Source: Pseudopithomyces maydicus (Eukaryota > Ascomycota > Dothideomycetes > Pleosporales > Didymosphaeriaceae). From it: a stretch of DNA of 64,000 nucleotides. This document shows, piece after piece, positions 32,466-43,423 of the stretch (positions within the stretch are counted from its first letter, which is position 1; every line of letters starts with the position of its first letter). The position numbers and the translations under genes are program-made. Under the pieces are notes generated by a model, which was given only the letters and a program-made list of their open reading frames with translations, was not told where the DNA came from and made no database searches. The stretch lies in the NCBI GenBank assembly GCA_026873275.1, contig JANTUC010000007.1, positions 1,922,001-1,986,000 of the forward strand, read 5' to 3'.

Positions 32466-34124
32466 ATGTTGGGTTTTCATCGCAGGACGAGGAGCTTGAT
32501 CCCCGTCAAGGATCTCGCAAAGTACGACAAGGTGCCGCTGAACGAGGAGGAGGAAGAGCATGAGTTCGATGTGGAGGATAACGAGACGCTGGTCGACGAG
32601 GTGTCCGAGGTTTCGGAGAAGGCACGCAAGAGGCAACTTGCCCTGATCTATATCGTGTTTCTTGCAGAAGCGTACGTTGTGCTGCCATGTGCATGCAGTT
32701 AGGTATTCAGGGTCCAGACTAACGCGGTGTGCAGCATCATGGCGTCGTCGCTCCAGCCACAGCTCCAGATGTTGATCAGCGACTCCGATTTTTGCGCCAC
32801 CCTTTCCACGTCATATCTGAGGAGTACGCTGGATTGCGCCTATGCATTCGGCGGCACGACGGGACTGTTCTGGGGCTATTTGGCTGATCGCATGGGCAGA
32901 CGCCGCGTCACCTTGATGGGACTCTGGACCATGTTCATCTGCTGCCTAAGCATGGGCTTCGCAACTGATCTCGTCACCTGCACCTTGTTCCGTTACTTCG
33001 CTGGACTCGCAAGCTCGACCGTGGTGGTGACCACGCTTACTATGATTGGGGACCTGAGCAAGGACTTTGACGAGCGGGTCCAGAACGTGGCATTCCTGCC
33101 ATTGATTGCACTCTTTGGATCTATCGGCCCAATCATCCAAGGCATGGTCTCAGAAAGCCTTCACTCCTCGGGAGCCGTATGGGAGAGATTCCCTATCTTG
33201 GGCTCGCAGCTTGCCTGTGGTAGCGTTGTGCTATCCATTGCCATCACTGCCACAATTCTACTCAAGGAAACTCTCCCCATGGACGCCAGTTCCTCGGCTG
33301 ATCACATGGACTTGGACTACGAAAAGGCTGCTTTCCTCTCCGAAAACGATTCAGATGCCCCCAAGATTGCCGTGGTCGATTTTGTCCGTCCCGACCCGAT
33401 TACTATCAACCAATTCATGCAAGCCCCGTCTTTCCTAGTTCTCCTGGCGTCTTTCTCCCTGCTTTCCCTGCACGCCGCTACATTTGACGTAGTTTTGCCC
33501 CACCTTGGTCATCAAAGCTCGCAAGATGGTGGCATGGGCATTCCATGCCCTTGGCTTGGACTTACCGTATTAATCGTCAAGGGCGTGGCCGGTGTCACTA
33601 TCAAACAGGTCATCCCATTGGCGATCGAAAAGTTCGGTCTGCTCAAGCTTTATCGCTCTACCTCCCTACTATTCCCGGCTGTCTACATCATCACCCCTCT
33701 TCTTGCTCTTGCGGCAGCGACGGCATGCACGACTAACTTTGTAGCTGTGACATCTACCCTGGGTCTTCTTGTTAAGCACACACTTACGGGTGGAGCCAAC
33801 GTTCTTGTCGCACTCCTTGTACTGAACACAACTCCTGATGCATACTCGGCGGGTACAGTTGTGGGCATCATGCAAATCGCGAACCTTTTCAAGGCGCTAG
33901 CAGTGGCCGTCAGCGGAGCCAGCTTCTACTTTGCTGATGACATGAGCGTATCGACCACGAATCTCGCCCTCTGGAGCTGCTTGGCTCTCTTTGGTGCCTG
34001 CGGAGCTGCGTCGGCATACTTTGTCCGCGAGCGACCCAGCGTAGAGCGCGACTTCCCGAGCGAGGTCCTTTGCTGGGAGACGTGCTTCGACGTGGACGCA
34101 GAGAAGAGCGAGCTTGATCCATGA
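32466..34124 (+). CDS. Major facilitator superfamily transporter
   Basis: Exons 32466-32671 and 32735-34124 (63-bp intron, GTACGT, GACTAAC branch, TGCAG) give 531 residues. An acidic cytosolic N terminus (EEEEEHEFDVEDNETLVDEV) precedes the first span (LALIYIVFLAEAIMASSL). The MFS motif A is clear between spans 2 and 3 (GYLADRMGRRRVTLMG). FGSIGPIIQGMV and a second half of about six spans follow. A hydrophilic central loop (about residues 255-310) separates the halves. The general pattern is of the drug/proton antiporter-like fungal MFS proteins; substrate cannot be deduced. No biosynthetic cluster is next to it. Confidence 0.88.
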
Positions 34125-34954
34125 TTAACTCTTCGGCTTTTTCAGCCTTTCAATCCATACCTCACATTCCTTCAAACACGGTTCGCCGTGTTATACTACA
34201 ATACCGTTGGATCTGCACGCTGTCTAGCGTTTCTTTCATTGTTTCCAACACCTGTCTCTTTGGCGGTTGTACGCATACTTGGTGCGGTTCCGACGTGCTG
34301 ATTTGGCCTCGGGCCTGACTTCTCAGCGTTTCCTTGCGTGTAAAATTAGGCATTTACGGCGACAAGAAATTTTGTCTGCCTGGGGGAGGCGGATGGAGAC
34401 CAGCATCCGGCATCTGAAACACGCCAAACCTTGTCCAACCAGGTGTTGGCTGACAGATTTGCGGAGCGGCTGGTCGGGGTGCGGTGGCACGACGGGGAGA
34501 GGAGTAGACGGGACGGAAGGTCTACTGTGTATAGTGGTCAATATATCATCATTTGGACGTTACTGCTGTCTGTGTTCTCCGCATTCTCCGCACCCTGTGT
34601 GGCGTCACAATCGTGGCGCGCCTGTCTGCAGCCGGGATGGCAAATTGCGGGACACGATGCAGGGGAGACCCGCCTGCCGCAGCAACCATCCTTCCAGGGA
34701 CCTGCTGTGTTGAGGCGAACCTGGGCTCTCTTGCGGCCTCCTTGTTTACGAACGCGTGCAGGATCACAGTTTCTTTCCCTCCAACCTCCCTTCTGTTTGT
34801 TTACCACCCGACACCCCGCTCCATACTACCCTCCCACCACCCCCGCCATCGTCCACGCAAACAGAATTACGCCTATCGATAAAGAGCCGTGTTAACCCAC
34901 GTATTCCCCAACGCGGAAACACCCAAATTTCCTCGCTCGACTCCGCGCGCCATC
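34125..34954. other. Intergenic region
   Basis: 830 bp. No gene. The last ~200 bases are C-rich and probably the leader of the NTF2-like gene. Confidence 0.5.
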
Positions 34955-36898
34955 ATGACGCTCAGCGCGCGATACCAGGCCTTCCTCGCGACTCCTTCGG
35001 CCGCTGCGCTCGCCGACGACGCGTCGCTGCACTACATCACCACCCTCACCACCATCCAAGATGCGCCCGCCATAGTCAAGCACCTGACCGTGCAGGAGAA
35101 GCTGCTGAAGAAGAAGGACCAGAAGGTGCACTCCGCCATCGAGAACAGCAAGGGGCAGCTGTGCGCCGACCTCGAGGTCACCATTGAGTTTGTCACTGGT
35201 GGCGGCGCCTACTTGCCCGGCTTGGACGACAACTTCGTGGCCGACCGGACGGTTACGCTCCCAATGGTATGTCATGCTCATGTTTTTGCGCTGCTGCGGG
35301 AAGCGCATTGCGCGGGCCGCTGTGGATGCGCCAGGCTGACCACTACCCCAGATTCACATAGTCAGCTTCGACAAGTCCGGCGAGAAGATCACCCAGATCC
35401 GACAGTACTGGGACCAGGGCTCGCTTCTCAAGCAGATCGAAGTCATCGGAGCACGCGCACGCAACTGGCCCATCCGCGACGGCAAGGACCAGCTGAAGCT
35501 CATCGCATCCGCCGCCAACTCGACCCAGCCCGGATCTGCAGCTTCCTCTCGGCCGTCCACTGCGGCTTCTCGGGGTCCCGATGAGGTGTCCATTCAGTCT
35601 CGGAGGACCGCAAACAATGCGATGAACGACCCTCACGCGTCGCTCTCGCTCTTCGAGAACCGACAGCCTGAGGAAGAGGGCGAATTTGAGTCGCATCCGA
35701 TAGCATCACGAGTGCAATCTGCGAAACCCCCGCCCCGTAACCTGGGAGAGCTGTTTGTAAGTAGGGTGTGTGAAGACACTCGTAGCATATACTGACCGCA
35801 TTGCGCTCTAGGTCGCAGAGCCAGGCACCCCTACACGAGTGAACTCCGGCAGGGTCGGCGGTGGCAAGAACTTCAAGCCAAACCGCTTGTTCGATGAGGA
35901 TGACGAGCCTGCACCGGCTCCCATGAGCGTGAAGACCAATGCTAAGAAGTACGACCATTTCGAGTTTGACGATGGCGAGAACCAGGACACTCCCAAGGTC
36001 CACAACCCGGCGCGATCGACCAACAAGAAGCACCAGTCGCAGTGGGATTTTGAAGACTTTGTCACACCGGAAAAGACCAAGACCAAGATTCTGAGTAACA
36101 ACGTGCGTAACTTTGGTTGGAGCGATGATGAGGTTGGTTGAGCTTTTCATACTCCATATGAATCATCTCTATTGTTGAATAGCAGAATAACAGAATCGCA
36201 CGCTAACACTACCCAGGAAGAACCCAGCTCCCCGTCCACCGCGAAGTCGTCCACAAGCCCCGCAAGGACGCCGACACGCACTTCGAATTCAAGGACGACG
36301 GAAGCCAGGACCCCGACCAGGAGAAGCACGTCACAGGCAAGGGCCGCCAGCACAACAAGGGACTCGGCCTTTACAAGGACCACGTCATGGGCGGCGACGA
36401 GAGCAATGAGTTCGACACCCCCAAGGGCGACGCCAAGGGACCCCTCAACGACGTCACGCACATCAAGAACGACATCCGCCAGAAGGACTTTGGCGCCCAC
36501 TGGGAAATGAAGGATAACAGCCCCAGCGTCAACAAGGTCGAGCATGACCCCAAGCTCACGCAGAACCAGAAGAAGGTGCTCAAGACGATGGATGCGAACT
36601 GGAGTAACTACGAGCCGTCGCCGCAGCAGGCGAAGATTAAGATTGCGGGCAACGGCATGGTGAGTTTTACCCTCTCTTATATATATAACTTCCAGCATGC
36701 AACGCAACGCAAAACATATCATCGTCGCAGATCAAGTCTAACGCAAGAAAACAGGGCGGTCGCGCAACAGCCACACAGTGGAGTCTCTACGACGAGGACC
36801 CGGAGACGGCCAAGAAGGAGAACCAGGGCATCAAGGCCATGGGTAACGGGATGGGCGGCAGGAAGGGCGCTTCTTCCTCGTTCAATTGGGACTTTTAG
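34955..36898 (+). CDS. NTF2-like domain protein with repeated acidic-aromatic motifs
   Basis: Exons 34955-35266, 35352-35756, 35812-36136, 36217-36659 and 36755-36898 give 542 residues. The first ~165 residues look like an NTF2-like/SnoaL fold (LHYITTLTTIQDAPAIVKHL, GGGAYLPGLDDNFVADRTVTLPMIHIVSFD, KITQIRQYWDQGSLLKQIEVIG). The rest is charged and disordered and repeats short Phe/Trp-acidic motifs: HFEFDDGE, QWDFEDFVTP, NFGWSDDE, HFEFKDDGS, FGAHWEMKD. It ends RKGASSSFNWDF. A conserved fungal protein of unknown role; the tail resembles RNA- or ribosome-associated disordered proteins, which is only a suggestion. The exon 3 donor was set at 36137 (GTTGAG), not 36133, because only that keeps the downstream conserved frame. 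Confidence 0.85.
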
Positions 36899-37684
36899 GA
36901 GGGGCAGCCGAGGAGGAAGAGGAGGAGGGGGAGGGAGCAGGGGCGGTGGACCTAGAGAGGTGGAGAGGTGGGCGAGTGACTGAGTGAGGTGCCACCGCCG
37001 CCTTTTTTACGTCATCGTTGGGGACGTTGGACGCCGTGAACGCTGTGGATAACTGGCGTTGATGCGATGCGATGCGATGCGATGCGATATGACAGTGGGA
37101 GGCGATGCGTGTGTCTGCCTAGGCATGCTCCTTTTTTTTTCCCTCCAGCTATGGTTGGTTTTTGTATTCTTGAGTGTCCTTTTTTTTAACCTCTCTTTTG
37201 GTGGTCAGACTGAGAATATGTATGAAGGGCATGGGACTAGGTGTGGGGGGTGGATGGATGGGTTGTGGGTACGATACGATATTGTAGCATTGGGTTTGTT
37301 TGAGTATGAAGTGGGAAGTGGGTGGAGGAAAGAGTGGGTGGAGATGGAACGGATGGGGTGCGACACTCAAAAGCTTCAAGCTAAGTTGGGTTGGGTTGAG
37401 TACGGCGTGTTGAGGCGAGGCGAATACCATTATGAATTTTGCTAGTTGTTTCTGTCTGCCTCTTTTTCTTCTTCTGAATGTCGGGTGATGGGTTTTTGGA
37501 TATGTGGCATGTGTCTTTTGATGAACGTCGTGAGGAACTAACTAGGCGGGTCATGCTGACTCCAGACAAAGGCAACCCGGATGTATGTGGGTTGTTCGTT
37601 CGGTCTTTGGAAGTGGACTATTGCATGAGATGCACTAGGTTACATGAAAAGAAACAAACCCATGTGCCATCATGTTGTGCAGAT
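36899..37684. other. Convergent 3' region with pentanucleotide repeat
   Basis: 786 bp between the NTF2-like and HET genes. It contains a (GATGC)n run at 37061-37089 and T-rich stretches. No gene. Confidence 0.5.
37061..37089. repeat. (GATGC)n microsatellite
   Basis: Five tandem copies of GATGC followed by GATAT. Confidence 0.85.
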
Positions 37685-40256
37685 TTATACAATCGTTATG
37701 ATAAATCGCGCACCTGGGTGAACTGTTCGTGGTGAGATAACGCTATTTTCAGCTGCAGGTTCTAGCTCTGGGCCATGTGTCAAACTCAAGCTCTCCATTA
37801 CAACGTCGGTATTACTCTCCGATTGAGGATCAGCCTCACATCGGTCAGTTTGTTTCGGTAGGAACCAAGTATCCTCGCACAGGGATGCTGCAGTTTCGGC
37901 ACCTTCTTTGTTAACGACATCCAAAAAAGCATGATATAAATCCTTCTGTTCCTCATCTAATAGATGGTCAATATGGTACTCGTATTCAAAGTAACCTATT
38001 CGACGAAATCGGCCTTTTCCAGAAGAAGGAACAGGTTGGATTATCAAGCCACGAGCCAGGAGATTCATCTGGTAGATGTACTCGGTGTCGTTCGCTTGAG
38101 ATATCCCGTTCCCATGAAGTCGAATCTCAGGCTTCTTGGTCCCGGGGTTGAGGACCGTCTTTCCATGAAGCTTGATCTGTTCGTACAATGCTTCGAGCTT
38201 TGGGTGTGTCGCTACAACGCCTTCTCGCATGGACCCATTGTCACCTATGACAAGCGGCAATAATAGAACGGAATCACCCACTTTGGTAAGTTCATCTGAA
38301 CAATCCATCTCAATAGGGAACTCATGGCTTGATGTTTCAAAACCAACCCTCTCTTTTTTAGACTCGTCTGACGCTGCGAGGTAACGACCGCGAACTAAAG
38401 CAACACATCGTAGCCGGAGTTCACCCCCGAGGACTTCCCCAAAAGGATCTGCGCTATTGAGAGTCGTCCGGGCATCCAAAACTTCTACGTGGCGAATGTT
38501 AAGTTTTCCAAACCAGATTTCAGCATCAAGAGATGCCCAGGACCACGTAGGTATTCGAGGATCCGATCTTCTCCCTTTCGCGACAGCAGACCAGCAGAGG
38601 CGCTCTTTGAGCGTCGCTCTCCACATACCGGCTAGATGTGCGTCGCCGCTCACTTCATGTTGCCTTTTCGCGATACCCGAGAGTGCAGGCAGCTTGTCTC
38701 CTTGATTCGTCAATCGACCTCTTGAGAACGAGCTGACAATGTCAAACCATTCCCATTCTTCGCCTGCCGGACGGACCATCTGCGTAATCGAAGAAGCCGA
38801 AATGTCCTCCGGGAAGGAGCTAGACGCGACGGAGGTCATGCACTCGCAGAGCAGGCCTTGCCCAGTCAGATAGATTGTGCGAGGGGCTAGAAGTCTCTCT
38901 TGGAATGCCCACGCTCTACTTGCCAAGTGAGTACGAGTTGTCAAGTTGTTGTAGTCCTGCCACGCCATATGGTCGATTTTCATTGTTTTAGATATCTCGC
39001 CAGTTGTGATTTGAGTAAAGAAACCGGCATTGTAGTTTTCTGGTGTGTGGAAACAGCCTTCGTGAGGGTTTTTCCCGATTGAAGCTGCAATATTGAGATA
39101 CGAGCGTCCGTAGATGTATCGCATGCGGCCCGATTCATTATACCAATCTAGAGCATGTTCTTTACCTTGAGCCTGGACTATGCATAGCGCATCGATCCAT
39201 ATATACTCTAGATCAAGTCTTCTCGAGATGTTAATGGCATCTTGGAAAGTTGTTGGTAAGTCTTCGAAGGGGATGTTGTTGAGAAATGTGTCCAGTCTGT
39301 CTCTTGTGGTCTTGATAAAGTCTACACCACCCCAGCAGTAGCTGAGAGTGGCATAACGAGGCATGGTCTCCCATTTTTCTGTTAAAACCAGTTTAACAGT
39401 GTTATTGGCGATGCATATTAGTCTGCTGGGTCTTTCGTCCTTCCTACTTTTATCAGGAACGACGTTACACTTCTCATGGTCTTTGCACACGCTTAACCAC
39501 TTGTTCAGAACTTCAAAATCATCGATCAAATCGCCATACGAAGCATCTGAAACGATTAGACAAAGGCTTTCATGCGCACGCGAGCTGTAGCAGGAAGTTT
39601 CACTGACCTGGTGTCTCCAGTATCTGCCCGTCAAACAATATTGCAGGTTCCTGAACGATACCAGGAAAGTTAAGGCTGAATTCGTACGTATCACTCATTC
39701 CCGATTTTGCCCCAAATATCAGGTTTATAGCTGCACTCTTATCAAGAAGCATTAGCCGTTTCTGAATCTTGCGGAACCTATCAAGTACTTCCGATTCTTT
39801 CAACTGATACAGCAGGAAAGCGCAAAGCTTGCAACCACGTTGGGCTGCCGCCTCTATCTCATATATTCCCTGTTTTTTCTCGATCTTGTATCTTGACTGG
39901 CCTTGAGGATCTGGCCATCGGTTGAACAAACGGTGGCAGCTTTTGCACAACGCTTGTGAAACCACAACGTCTGACATGGAAAGCTGTAACTGGGTCTGAA
40001 CATATGCGGCATCAATGGGGTCCGAATCGACCTCTTGCCCTTTGTCCCGTTTCAGTTTTCGCGTCGCCTGGACATATCGATACATGATCTCTTCCGGTAC
40101 TCCTTGTATTAATTGTGCGTGCGAAGGGTATGTTTTTTGGTAAAGAGATGGCTTATCAGCTGTGTACTCTTGATACCAGGCGTTTAGACGATCAACGTCA
40201 TAACCCTCTCCGGGTATCTTCGCCTTTTGAACTGGATAATCTATCATATGCGCCAT
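37685..40256 (-). CDS. HET-domain (heterokaryon incompatibility) protein
   Basis: HET proteins trigger cell death or self/non-self responses when cells of different genotype fuse. Exons 40256-39608 and 39546-37685, with a 61-bp intron (GTCAGT to TTCAG), give 836 residues. The N terminus has a Cys-bearing region typical before HET domains (CKSCHRLFNRWPD, AAAQRGCKLCAFLLYQL). The HET core starts near residue 278: YATLSYCWGG, LPTTFQDAINISRRLDLEYIWIDALCIVQ, YGRSYLNIAAS, then SRAWAFQERLLAPRTIYL. No STAND ATPase or repeat domain follows; the C-terminal ~350 residues are unassigned. The stop is TAA at 37685-37687. It lies beside a SINE-like cluster, as accessory genes often do. Confidence 0.93.
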
Positions 40257-40374
40257 CGGATAGCGTTTTAAGGGTACTGATAGAGGAGACAGAGTGGTTA
40301 CAAACAGACAAGAAAGGTAGTACGACTGGGTTGGCGTTTTCGTAAGCTGACATGGTTGGCCTTCCCATAAATCT

Positions 40375-40562
40375 TGTTATTGGCTGTTACCACCCGCACT
40401 CACTACGTGCTGTTACCACGCGCTCTCACCACCATTATAATCCATTAAGTGTACTTATTGCCTTTCTCTGTATGTCTTTTAGTTAGAGGTTCTTTATACA
40501 AACCACCGCTTAACATCAGCCTTTCTTTGATCGGGACGGACCAGCTGGTCATCGAGGGTGGG
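40375..40562 (+). repeat. SINE-like element, copy 5
   Basis: GCGCTCTCACCACCATTATAATCCAT, then CCGCTTAACATCAGCC, TGATCGGGACGGACCAGCTGG. The B-box region is replaced by unrelated sequence (GGGCGTGATGCCCCG). Confidence 0.55.
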
Positions 40563-40639
40563 CGTGATGCCCCGACAGTGGTTCGTTTTGTTCATTCTTT
40601 GTGTTTTGTATGTTCTTAGAAGTATATGGTCACTTTTGT

Positions 40640-41000
40640 GCGCTTATTTTGAATGGCGTGCGTTTGTTTTGAATGGTGTGCGTTCACTTTTGCGCGCCTT
40701 CCCTACGAGCTCGCCCTCACCGCGCGCGCGCTGTTACTGCTCTCTCTCACCACGCGCAGTTACCACGAGCCCTCACCACCACCATAATCCATATAAACTG
40801 AATAATCTGCGTATTTCTGTTCTATATAGATTATCTGGTTAGGCTTTCTTCCAATGAACATCGCTTGACATCAGTGTTCGGACCAGCTGGTTATTGAGGG
40901 CCATAATGGAGCAGGGTTGTCCACTCTAGCGCGGTGCGGGTTCGATCCCCCGGGTTAGGGTGTAATACTCCGGCGGTGACTTTTTGCTTTTTTTTGTTCC
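40640..41000 (+). repeat. tRNA-derived SINE-like element, copy 6
   Basis: The most complete copy. GC-rich body (TTCACTTTTGCGCGCC, CTCACCGCGCGCG), then AATCCATATAAACTG. The tRNA-like head has GGACCAGCTGGTTA (40880-40893) and GGGTTCGATCCC (40938-40949). It is about 90 percent like copy 1 on the opposite strand across the head, by eye. Confidence 0.65.
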
Positions 41001-41004
41001 TGTA

Positions 41005-41225
41005 CGTTAGATAGTATGTTCACCTTTGGGCGCTCTTACTGGGAGCTCTTACTACTACCTACTACCCGTGGACGCGCTTTTTTTGCACACGTGCTCTTAC
41101 CACTATTATAATTTATGTTTGTTTGTCAATTTGTTTACCTTCTATGTGAATTTTGGGTTAGAAGCTTCTCTCCCCATCGCTGCTCGACACCAGCCTTTGA
41201 TCTCGACGGACCAACTCTATAGAGA
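41005..41225 (+). repeat. SINE-like element, copy 7
   Basis: TTCACCTTTGGGCGCTCTTAC, GTGCTCTTACCACTATTATAATTTAT, then GACACCAGCCTTTGATCTCGACGGACCAACT. It breaks off inside the A-box. Confidence 0.5.
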
Positions 41226-41783
41226 CAGATAGCTTTGGGAACCACGGCACAGGCCTCGCGCCTCGGACACAAAGAATAGTCTTATTAGAACTAAGGTGTA
41301 GTCTGAGGAAAAGGTATTGTTTGAACTGCCAAACAAGTTCCGGCGCCAGTTCGCACGGATTTTGGACCAGATGGAGGCAAGCGACCAGAAACTTCGTTGA
41401 GAACGCAAAGACCAACCAACGTATTATCGCAGAAGGGCCTGTACCAGCGCTTTCTCAAGTATTCGGTCTATGTATGCGAGGCGAGGTGTATGTAACGACG
41501 TGGACGAAGTACATTCCTGCCTGCTATAAAGTAATCCATCGCCGGCTGGTGATTTGCCTGGTGAACTTCAGAATTATGAGCTGTTTCGCTGTCGTTGCTG
41601 TGGATGATAGATACAATAGACTACATACAATGCTCATTGTGGGAATGTAAGAGTTGTATTCAATAATACTATATCCCATGGCATCTATCGTTACCCATGT
41701 TCGGCTCTCAGTGAAAGATGAGATTTTGCGCATGGCCCACAGATTGTGTTCTGACGCTCTTTAGTCCTCCAGGTACGCTAGAC

Positions 41784-43423
41784 CTAGTCTGCTTGATCCT
41801 TTGAGAAGTTGGGAGGCTTTACTTTTTGGAAGAGATGTGAAGGCCAGTCAAAGAAAGAAGAGAGGAAGAGAGGGTCCAGAACAAGATTTATTATTTCCAT
41901 GATATATATACAAAAGCGATCATCCAACCAAGGGCACCTTGTGTGAGAGTTCATAAAAAGGTCATTCTTCATGGGTGTAACATCCAGTAATACAGACATA
42001 TCTATCCATCCATCCATCCCAAACCAACGCTCCCTCCCCAGCCCACAACCCACCCACCTACTCCTCCCTCCCCTCCTAAACACAACCTCCAACTCATCCC
42101 CCACCCTCCACTTATCCAAATCCCCCTCCCACCTCACCAGCCTCACCCCCGCACTCAACCCCATCCTCCCCTCCCCACTCTCAACCCCCTTCTCCCTCAA
42201 CGCCTGCCACACCGCGCGGAACGCCTCCCCCTCCCCTTCCCTCTCATTGTTTCTGTCCTCCGAATCCCGAAACCACACACCCCTCTCCACCATCCGCTGC
42301 AAGTCATCCGCCGGCTCCATGCTCGCCCAGATGTCCCAGGGCATGTACTTGACGCGGACCTCCTGCAGGGTTGGCGAGTCGCGCAGGAGGAGCAGCGCGT
42401 GGACGCAGTTGTGGGTCCAGTATCTGATTTTGAGGGGGAGGGTGTAGCCGGGGCGGGTGGCGCTGCGGTGGTGGTGGGAGGATTTGGAGATGAAGTAGAG
42501 GGGGAGGGTTATGCTTGTTAGGGCGAAGGTGGGGGTGGAGAGGTAGTTGAAGAGGGGGTTACTTCGAGGTCGACGAGGAGGTCGAGTTTGGTGTCTAGGT
42601 CGTTGGCGGAGGCGAGGTCGTAGGTTGGTTGGCGGAGGGGGTCGGCGAAGGGGTAGTGGTTTGAGAAGCCGAAGGGGTCGGTGGGAGCGGTGGCGGGGGC
42701 ATTGCCGGTGGTGTTGTTATTGCGGCGTGGCCACGAGGGATACAGAGAGTCGTCTTCGGCCTCGTAGAAGTTGTCGTCGTAGTACCCGCCCTCGTAGTCG
42801 TGCTCGTCGTAGTTCCCGTTGTATTGCGCCCCGCGAATATAGTCGACGTCTATCTCGTGGTTGTCATTTTCCCACCACCATTCGTCTTTGCCCTCGCTCC
42901 TTTCCGGGGGTATATTCGTAGATTGGGAAACGTGACCCAGTCCAGTTCGATCTTCTTGATGCGCCGGAGCATCTGCTTGCCCGGGCCGCCGCTATCTTCT
43001 ATCCTGGAGAGCACCTGCTTCAGGACGTAGGGCCCGCAACTGAGAAACACGGTATGGTTTTTGCTAAGGGCATGGAGGGCTTCGCGGGCGACCTGGCGGT
43101 TCAGAAGGAAGTATTCGTGGTGGAGCAAGAGGAGGATGGAAGCGGCGGAGGGTTTGAAATGCTTCAGATGACGCCGCTCGATGCGGAGGGCGCGGTCGCC
43201 GCGGTCATCTGCGAGAGCGAAAGCGTAGTTGTAGATCTACGTGCAATGTGAGCTCGTTGCTACTTGGCGGGGTACAGATTGTATGTAGACATACCTGGTC
43301 GCGTAGCTCGCGGGGAAGGCGCAAGAAAGGGAAGACATGTCTGCAGTCCAGAGGTGCAGCTGCAGTTTCCTGCTCCTGCATGCCATCTGAAGACGCAACA
43401 TCCATCATGTCCATGTTTGTCAT
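41784..43423 (-). CDS. 2EXR/F-box-like fungal protein, two frameshifts
   Basis: Exon 1 is 43423-43295 and exon 2 starts at 43236 after a 58-bp intron (GTATGT to CGTAG). The spliced start FPFLRLPRELRDQIYNYAFAL is the typical N-terminal motif of the 2EXR/F-box-like families abundant in moulds. Then FKPSAASILLLLHHEYFLLNRQVAREAL and IKKIELDWVTFPNLRIYP follow. The frame must change at the five-G run 42906-42910 to read an acidic, Tyr/Asp-rich middle (DYIRGAQYNGNYDEHDYEGGYYDDNFYE). It must change again at the five-G run 42554-42558 to read YTLPLKIRYWTHNCVHALLLLRDS, ASMEPADDLQRMVE and the C terminus (stop 41784-41786). Both changes equal one missing base, so errors are likely. Function is unknown; some relatives are ubiquitin-ligase adaptors. 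Confidence 0.65.

Larger units (their letters stand above)
40257..41783. other. Repeat-rich intergenic region
   Basis: 1.5 kb upstream of the HET gene, largely three consecutive plus-oriented SINE-like copies (separate entries). From 41230 to 41783 no gene is recognised. Confidence 0.55.
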
